Assembly: GCF_019443965.1 (NCBI RefSeq)
Contig: NZ_CP040814.1
Coordinates: 124,001-188,000, forward strand
DNA: 64,000 nucleotides
Reading direction: 5' to 3'
Source: Salinibacterium sp. M195
GTDB lineage: Bacteria > Actinomycetota > Actinomycetes > Actinomycetales > Microbacteriaceae
The notes beneath the pieces were generated by a model that worked only from the letters and a program-made list of their open reading frames with translations, made no database searches and was not told the origin of the DNA. Both the position numbers and the translations under genes were made by a program. This document shows positions 59,171-64,000 of this stretch, one piece after another (positions within the stretch are counted from its first letter, which is position 1; each line of letters starts with the position of its first letter).

Positions 59171-60246
59171 CGCGCACGTACTCACGGCGACTAGCGCGGC
59201 TACTCGCTTCACTGTTGTTCGCCATGCTCTTTCTCGGTGGCTGCACCATGATTGGGGCGAGCGGTGCTGGCGCCGAATATCGCATTGCCTTGCTGCTTCC
59301 CGAGTCAAAGACGGCACGGTATGAGGCCTACGATCGCCCATTCTTCGAAGCGAAGATTGCCGAACTCTGCCCGCAGTGCGAGGTAATTTATGCCAACGCC
59401 GACCAGGATCCAGCGAAGCAGCAACAACAAGCAGAGTCAGCATTCGCTCAAGGAATCAGTGTGCTCGTGCTTGACCCGGTTGACTCATCAGCAGCGGTGA
59501 CGATTGTCGCTTCAGCGCAGTCCCACAAGGTGCCTGTTATTTCCTACGACCGGCTCATCGGCAGCCCAGAGTTGGCGTTCTGGGTCTCGTTTGACAACGA
59601 AAAAGTTGGTGCTCTTCAGGGCAAAGCGCTCGTGGAGGGGCTCGCCGCCCAAGGGCTCTCGTCTGGCAACATCGTGATGGTGAACGGTGCCCCAACCGAC
59701 AACAATTCGCGACTGTTCAAAAAGGGCGCCCACAGCGTGATCGACGGCAGCGCGTATGACGTCGTTGCGGAGTTTGACACTCCCAATTGGAGCCCAGACA
59801 AAGCTCAAGAATGGGTAGCAAGCCAAGTCACCCAGCACGGCGATACGCTCGTCGGTGTTTACGCCGCCAACGATGCCACTGCCGGCGGCGCCATTGCCGC
59901 CCTCAAAGCCGGCGGAGTGAGCCCATTGCCTCTTGTCACCGGGCAGGATGCCGAACTCACGGCCATCCAGCGCATCGTGAGTGGCGACCAGTACATGACG
60001 ATCTACAAGGACCTGAAGCGCGAAGCAGAAATTGCCGCCACCCACGCCGTATCGCTGCTCAACGGAGTACCGCTTGTCGGCCAGAGCGAAGAGACCAACG
60101 GCATCCCGACGACGTTGCTCAACCCCGTGATCGTCACCATCGACAACATCATGGAGACTGTGGTGGCCGATGGCTTCTATACGGTCGAGCAGATCTGCAC
60201 CTCAGAATACGCACAAGCGTGTGCCGCAGCGGGGATCACAGGATGA
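59167..60246 (+). CDS. Xylose-type sugar ABC transporter substrate-binding lipoprotein
   Basis: 359 residues. Lipoprotein signal with LFLGGC (Cys26). The binding domain resembles XylF/ChvE of the CUT2 class: RIALLLPESKTARYEAYDRP near the start, ISVLVLDPVDSSAA, VISYDRLIGSPELAFWVSFD and VYAANDATAGGAIAAL. The YDRLI segment is typical of the xylose/multisugar branch. It captures the sugar outside the membrane. The ATGA overlap with the ROK gene and a second one with the following mini-ORF couple translation. Confidence 0.9.
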   Translation: MTRTYSRRLARLLASLLFAMLFLGGCTMIGASGAGAEYRIALLLPESKTARYEAYDRPFFEAKIAELCPQCEVIYANADQDPAKQQQQAESAFAQGISVLVLDPVDSSAAVTIVASAQSHKVPVISYDRLIGSPELAFWVSFDNEKVGALQGKALVEGLAAQGLSSGNIVMVNGAPTDNNSRLFKKGAHSVIDGSAYDVVAEFDTPNWSPDKAQEWVASQVTQHGDTLVGVYAANDATAGGAIAALKAGGVSPLPLVTGQDAELTAIQRIVSGDQYMTIYKDLKREAEIAATHAVSLLNGVPLVGQSEETNGIPTTLLNPVIVTIDNIMETVVADGFYTVEQICTSEYAQACAAAGITG

Positions 60247-60347
60247 CCCAGAAAACCAGCGGCGATGTGCACGCACTGCGCCTGAACGATGTGTTCCTGA
60301 ACGCTGTGCGCCTGAACGATCCGAGCAGGAAAGAGAGCAGCTTATGA
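60243..60347 (+). CDS. 34-residue linker ORF between binding protein and ATPase genes
   Basis: The ATG at 60243 overlaps the binding-protein stop (ATGA) and the TGA at 60345-60347 overlaps the ATPase start (ATGA). The product has a repeated pattern: LRLNDVFLNAVRLND. No family is known to me. It may be a real micropeptide, or act only to carry ribosomes across the gap to the ATPase gene. Confidence 0.5.
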   Translation: MTQKTSGDVHALRLNDVFLNAVRLNDPSRKESSL

Positions 60348-61168
60348 CCGAAGTCACACCGGCAATGTCAGATGATGCCCCCATCCTTTCGCTGCGCGGA
60401 GTGAACAAATCGTTCGGTGCCATTCAGGCGTTGATCGATGTTTCGCTCGATATTTATCCAGGCGAAGTCGTCGCGATCGTTGGCGACAACGGTGCAGGCA
60501 AATCGACCCTCGTCAAAGTCTTGGCCGGCGTTCAACCGGCGAGCGCGGGCACCATTACTCACTACGGTGATGTCGTCTCGCTCGCGAACCCGACCGACTC
60601 CCGCGATCTCGGAATCGCCACCGTGTTCCAAGATTTGGCGTTGTGCGACAACCTCGACGTTGTCGCCAACCTTTTTCTCGGCCGCGAACTCGGCACCCGC
60701 GCACTCGACGAAGTTGAGATGGAGCAGCGCACGTGGGAATTGCTCCGGCAACTCTCTGCCAAGATCCCGTCTGTGCGCACCCCCGTCGCCGGGCTCTCTG
60801 GCGGGCAACGGCAGACCGTCGCCATTGCGCGTTCCCTCATCGGCAACCCCTCGATTGTTGTGCTCGATGAGCCAACCGCTGCCCTCGGCGTTGCCCAGAC
60901 TGCTGAAGTGCTGAACCTTATCGAAACCCTCCGCGAGCGCGGGCACGGCATTGTTCTGGTCAGCCACAACATGGCCGATGTTCAGGCTGTCGCCGATCGC
61001 GTTGTCGTGTTGCGACTCGGTCGAAACAACGGCGATTTCGTGGTGAGCGATGTCACTTACGAAGACATCATCGCAGCGATCACTGGCGCCACCGATAACG
61101 CGGTGACGCGGCGTGCACAGTTGCATGGCACGACGTTTACTCGCGCCAAGGAAGGACTCAGTTCATGA
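60344..61168 (+). CDS. Sugar ABC transporter ATP-binding protein, single-domain
   Basis: 274 residues from the ATG at 60344. One ABC domain: Walker A GDNGAGKSTL (about residues 47-56), signature LSGGQRQ, Walker B IVVLDEPTAALG, and switch LVSHNMADVQ. CUT2 ATPases such as XylG or RbsA usually have two fused domains of about 500 residues; this one has a single domain, as in FrcA-like transporters, and would act as a dimer. It overlaps the permease gene by four bases. Confidence 0.93.
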   Translation: MTEVTPAMSDDAPILSLRGVNKSFGAIQALIDVSLDIYPGEVVAIVGDNGAGKSTLVKVLAGVQPASAGTITHYGDVVSLANPTDSRDLGIATVFQDLALCDNLDVVANLFLGRELGTRALDEVEMEQRTWELLRQLSAKIPSVRTPVAGLSGGQRQTVAIARSLIGNPSIVVLDEPTAALGVAQTAEVLNLIETLRERGHGIVLVSHNMADVQAVADRVVVLRLGRNNGDFVVSDVTYEDIIAAITGATDNAVTRRAQLHGTTFTRAKEGLSS

Positions 61169-62412
61169 GCGCCTCCACGCCGCGACCCCAGCGCACGACC
61201 GCTCCTGCTGCGGAGCTAGCACCGGCGACGGGCATCGCCGAGACTTTGGCGGCTTTCCGCGCTCGCGTGAGCGGTGGCGACTTGGGCGCGATCCCCGTCG
61301 TCGTGGGCCTCGCGATCATCTGGACCGTCTTTCAGATCCTGAATCCCACTTTCCTGTCGAGCGCCAACCTCGTGAACCTCGCAATGCAGAGCGCCGCCCT
61401 TGGCACCATTGCCCTCGGCGTGGTTCTCGTGTTACTGCTCGCCCAAATCGATCTTTCGGTTGGCTCGCTCTCCGGACTTGCGGCCGCAATTCTCGCTGTC
61501 ACGTTCACGCAACTGAACTGGCCATTGCCCTTGGCGATTCTCGCGGCGCTGGCGGCCGGCGCCATCTTCGGCGGGTTCTACGGATTCTTGCTCACTCGTT
61601 TTGGGGTGCCCAGCTTTGTGATCACCCTGGCTGGCCTCCTTGGCGTGCTTGGCTTGCAGCTGTGGGTGCTTGGCCGCTTGGGTTCCATCAATCTCCCCTA
61701 TGACTCGTGGATAGTGCAATTCGCCCAGCTCATGTTCTTGCCCGCATGGCTGTCTTATGTTTTGGCGGCCCTCGCGACGCTCGTGTACGTCGGTTCCCGG
61801 CTGTCGCTCGCCAACCGTCGCCTGCGCGCTGGTCTGCTGCCAGAGTCACGCACGGGAATCCTGCTGCGAGGCTCGCTCTTGATCGTTGCTCTGGTATTTT
61901 CGGCGTGGTACCTCAACCTCGACCGCGGCATCGGACTCATGTTCTTGCTCTTCGTGGTGCTGGTCATAGTCGTCGACATCGTGCTCAAGCGCACGCGCTG
62001 GGGGCGCTCGATTTATGCGATCGGCGGCAACGTCGAGGCAGCCAGGCGTGCCGGCATCCGCGTCGACCGCGTCTACATTTCGGTGTTCATGATCAGCGCG
62101 GTTCTCGCGATGCTCGGCGGCGTGCTTGCCGCATCACGCCTCGGGGCTGCGAGCCAGAGCAGCGGTGGCGGTGACACAAACCTCACGGCCATTGCCGCAG
62201 CGGTGATCGGCGGCGCGAGTCTCTTCGGCGGGCGCGGAAGTGCCTGGTCTGCCCTGCTCGGCATCATCGTCATCCAGTCGATCTCCAGCGGGCTCACCCT
62301 GCTGAATCTCGACTCTTCGGTGCGCTACATGGTCACCGGAGCCGTATTGCTGCTCGCCGTGATCATCGATTCGCTCTCACGCCGCTCCCGCGCGCTGCAC
62401 GGCCGCTTCTAA
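61165..62412 (+). CDS. Sugar ABC transporter permease, XylH type
   Basis: 415 residues with about ten to twelve hydrophobic helices. GIVALGVVLVLLLAQIDLSVGSLSG-like residues (LLLAQIDLSVGSLSG) and RWGRSIYAIGGNVEAARRAG followed by VIGGASLFGGRGSAWSALLG are characteristic of CUT2 permeases. The length fits XylH (about 393). The 40 N-terminal residues are cytoplasmic. It is the last gene of the ROK-binding protein-ATPase-permease operon; a hairpin follows. Confidence 0.93.
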   Translation: MSASTPRPQRTTAPAAELAPATGIAETLAAFRARVSGGDLGAIPVVVGLAIIWTVFQILNPTFLSSANLVNLAMQSAALGTIALGVVLVLLLAQIDLSVGSLSGLAAAILAVTFTQLNWPLPLAILAALAAGAIFGGFYGFLLTRFGVPSFVITLAGLLGVLGLQLWVLGRLGSINLPYDSWIVQFAQLMFLPAWLSYVLAALATLVYVGSRLSLANRRLRAGLLPESRTGILLRGSLLIVALVFSAWYLNLDRGIGLMFLLFVVLVIVVDIVLKRTRWGRSIYAIGGNVEAARRAGIRVDRVYISVFMISAVLAMLGGVLAASRLGAASQSSGGGDTNLTAIAAAVIGGASLFGGRGSAWSALLGIIVIQSISSGLTLLNLDSSVRYMVTGAVLLLAVIIDSLSRRSRALHGRF

Positions 62413-62444
62413 CGGCACAACGCGCGCGCTACGAGGGTTGTGCT

Positions 62445-62475
62445 GCTCACTAGCGCTGTGTAGGCGCTAGCGAGC
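62445..62475. terminator. Hairpin between convergent genes
   Basis: GCTCACTAGCGC (62445-62456) pairs with GCGCTAGCGAGC (62464-62475), with one mismatch. It lies between the permease gene and proC. Confidence 0.7.
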
Positions 62476-62485
62476 AACGGGACAG

Positions 62486-63313
62486 CTAGCCTGCTGCCAG
62501 TTCCTTTGCGCGAGCCAGAGCTGCAGCGGTTGCCTTGTCAAAAATCGACTTGAGGTCTGCAGCTTGAAGCTGCTCAACCGCACGCTCGGTTGTGCCCTTG
62601 GGGCTCGTAACCTGCTTACGCAGTTGCGCTGGCGAACTGTCGGATGACGCCAACAGCGCCAATGAACCCTCAAACGTTCCCGCCACCAAAGTCAGCGCCT
62701 GCTCGGGGGTGAACCCCATGTCAACGGCGGTGCGCGCGAATTCTTCGAGAATCAAGAACACGTAGGCCGGGCCCGATCCGGAGATGGTGCTGAGCGCATC
62801 AATCTGCGATTCGGGAGTCTCGACAACAGCGCCGACGGTGCCGAAAACGGCACGGCCAATGGCGAGATCTTCCTCGGTAGCGCGAGATCCGGCGCTGAGT
62901 CCGGTCACGGCCTTGCCGACGATCGCGGGAGTGTTGGGCATGGCACGCAACACAACGTTGTCGACGATGGCTTCCATCCGCGCGGTTGTGACGCCGGCGG
63001 CGACACTAACCACAATCGCGTCTGGCTCAAGGAACGGGGCGAGTTCGGCGAGGGTGTCGGGAATCATGTGCGGCTTCACGCCGAGCATAACCACTTTGGC
63101 ACCTTTCACAGCACGAGCATTGCCGTCGGGAGTATTCTCCAAAGCGAACGACTCAACGCCCTCTGAACGCACGGCGGCAGCCTTCGCTTCCGTGCGGTTC
63201 GTCACACGGATGCCCCCGGTTACGGTCACCGAAGGGTCAAGTAGACCCTGCAGGATTGCACCCCCCATTGATCCGGCGCCGACAATTGCAATGCTTGGAA
63301 GAGAAGTAGTCAC
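62486..63313 (-). CDS. proC: Pyrroline-5-carboxylate reductase
   Basis: 275 residues. The NADP site IVGAGSMGGAILQGLL is at the N-terminus, VMLGVKPHMI follows, and the signature SGSGPAYVFLILEEFARTAV with the proline site is near residue 170. It makes the last reduction in proline synthesis. It is a single gene diverging from a cation transporter with 23 bases between the starts. Confidence 0.95.
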   Translation of the reverse strand: MTTSLPSIAIVGAGSMGGAILQGLLDPSVTVTGGIRVTNRTEAKAAAVRSEGVESFALENTPDGNARAVKGAKVVMLGVKPHMIPDTLAELAPFLEPDAIVVSVAAGVTTARMEAIVDNVVLRAMPNTPAIVGKAVTGLSAGSRATEEDLAIGRAVFGTVGAVVETPESQIDALSTISGSGPAYVFLILEEFARTAVDMGFTPEQALTLVAGTFEGSLALLASSDSSPAQLRKQVTSPKGTTERAVEQLQAADLKSIFDKATAAALARAKELAAG

Positions 63314-63336
63314 GTGAACATCCTAGGATTGATCCC

Positions 63337-64000
63337 ATGAGCGCGTCTGGCGGAACCAAAGCAATCCTCGCGGCAATGTTGGCAAACGGCGGAATCGCTG
63401 TCACCAAATTCATTGCGTTTCTGATTTCCGGGTCCAGTTCGATGCTCGCTGAGAGCGTGCACTCGGTTGCCGACACCAGCAACCAGGCCCTTCTTCTGCT
63501 CGGCGGCAAGAAAGCAAAGAAGCACGCGGATGCCGAGCATCCGTTCGGCTACGGCCGTGAGCGCTACGTGTACGCCTTCGTTGTCTCGATCATCCTGTTC
63601 TCGGTTGGTGGCGTTTTCTCGCTCTACGAGGGTGTCAGCAAGCTGCAAGACCCCCACCCGCTCGAGCAAGCCTGGCTGCCGATCACCGTTCTGTTGATCG
63701 CGATCGTTCTTGAGTCGTTTTCGCTGCGCACCGCTGTTCGTGAATCAAACCTGGTGCGCGGCAAGCAAAGCTGGATCGCCTTCGTCCGCCACGCCAAGGC
63801 TCCCGAACTGCCCGTCGTGCTTCTCGAAGACGTTGCAGCACTGCTCGGCCTCGTGCTCGCCCTCTTCGGAGTCGGTCTCACGATCATTACCGACGATTCG
63901 CTGTGGGATGCCATCGGCACCATTGCCATCGGAATCCTGTTGATCATCGTCGCCATCATTCTCGGCATCGAAACAAAGAGCCTGCTCGTCGGCGAAGGCG
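63337..64000 (+). CDS. Cation diffusion facilitator (CDF) transporter, partial
   Basis: The first 221 codons are in the window, starting at the ATG at 63337. The N-terminal helix pair has the CDF signature SGSSSMLAESVHSVADTSNQ, with the metal-site pattern SVHSVAD in helix 2. HPFGYGRERYVYAF follows, and later helices include EDVAALLGLVLALFG, the partner metal site. It exports zinc, iron or manganese in exchange for protons; the metal is not clear from this part. The C-terminal cytoplasmic domain is outside the window. Confidence 0.9.
   Translation, partial: MSASGGTKAILAAMLANGGIAVTKFIAFLISGSSSMLAESVHSVADTSNQALLLLGGKKAKKHADAEHPFGYGRERYVYAFVVSIILFSVGGVFSLYEGVSKLQDPHPLEQAWLPITVLLIAIVLESFSLRTAVRESNLVRGKQSWIAFVRHAKAPELPVVLLEDVAALLGLVLALFGVGLTIITDDSLWDAIGTIAIGILLIIVAIILGIETKSLLVGEG

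Overview
The window reads as a chromosomal segment of a high-GC Gram-positive bacterium, most likely an actinobacterium of the Microbacteriaceae or a close relative. The signs are a complete menaquinone pathway spread over one region, system II cytochrome c maturation (ResA-CcdA-ResB-CcsB), many GTG/TTG starts, a DUF4229 protein, a BldC-like excisionase-type regulator beside a 32-residue AURKAIP1/COX24-type ribosomal protein, and a short archaeal-type AspRS. No rRNA and no CRISPR array is present. There are three tRNA genes (Met, Thr, Tyr).

Layout. 1-7690: maltodextrin locus. On the minus strand lie a lipoprotein binding protein, two permeases and a GH13 hydrolase cut by the window edge; diverging from them are a second GH13 alpha-glucosidase and a LacI-type regulator. 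Two LacI-type palindromes sit in the divergent promoter region. 7751-10242: a TetR regulator diverging from a DJ-1/PfpI protein and a zinc-free quinone/alkenal reductase, with two matching operator-like palindromes between them. 10347-12549: a leucine-rich-repeat surface protein with an LAATG sortase-like signal, and a heliorhodopsin. 13041-13607: an acetyltransferase.

13830-26518: an accessory island. Two copies of one transposon end-pair can be recognised. The first (about 13830-14840) is internally deleted and keeps only a transposase remnant. The second runs from 14840 to a tRNA-Met gene at 26518. It carries a DUF5677-like protein, a small protein, an Abi-like protein, an OLD-family ATPase/TOPRIM nuclease, a HIRAN protein, a GIY-YIG protein, a small HTH protein, and at its right end a tyrosine-recombinase-like gene translationally coupled to an IS4-type DDE transposase. 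I read this as a transposon-borne defence island; the paired recombinase and transposase together with the shared ends are the most interesting signal of the window.

26518-33472: tRNA-Met and tRNA-Thr, an M23 peptidase with a structured leader, an inositol-monophosphatase-family enzyme, a bacterial voltage-gated sodium channel, tRNA-Tyr, YajQ, a CPA1 antiporter and cardiolipin synthase. 33488-46091: ferredoxin-NADP reductase, polyprenyl diphosphate synthase and menG, menF, menD, menA, menE, menB, menC (menaquinone), with PPK2 and small membrane proteins interspersed. 46143-51435: a lipoprotein, then the overlapping cytochrome c maturation operon. 51502-57908: aspS, small proteins, an HAD phosphatase, regulators and the TrkH/TrkA potassium uptake pair. 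57959-62412: a ROK regulator followed by a xylose-type ABC transporter with 4-base overlaps and an unusual 34-codon linker ORF. 62486-64000: proC and the start of a cation diffusion facilitator.
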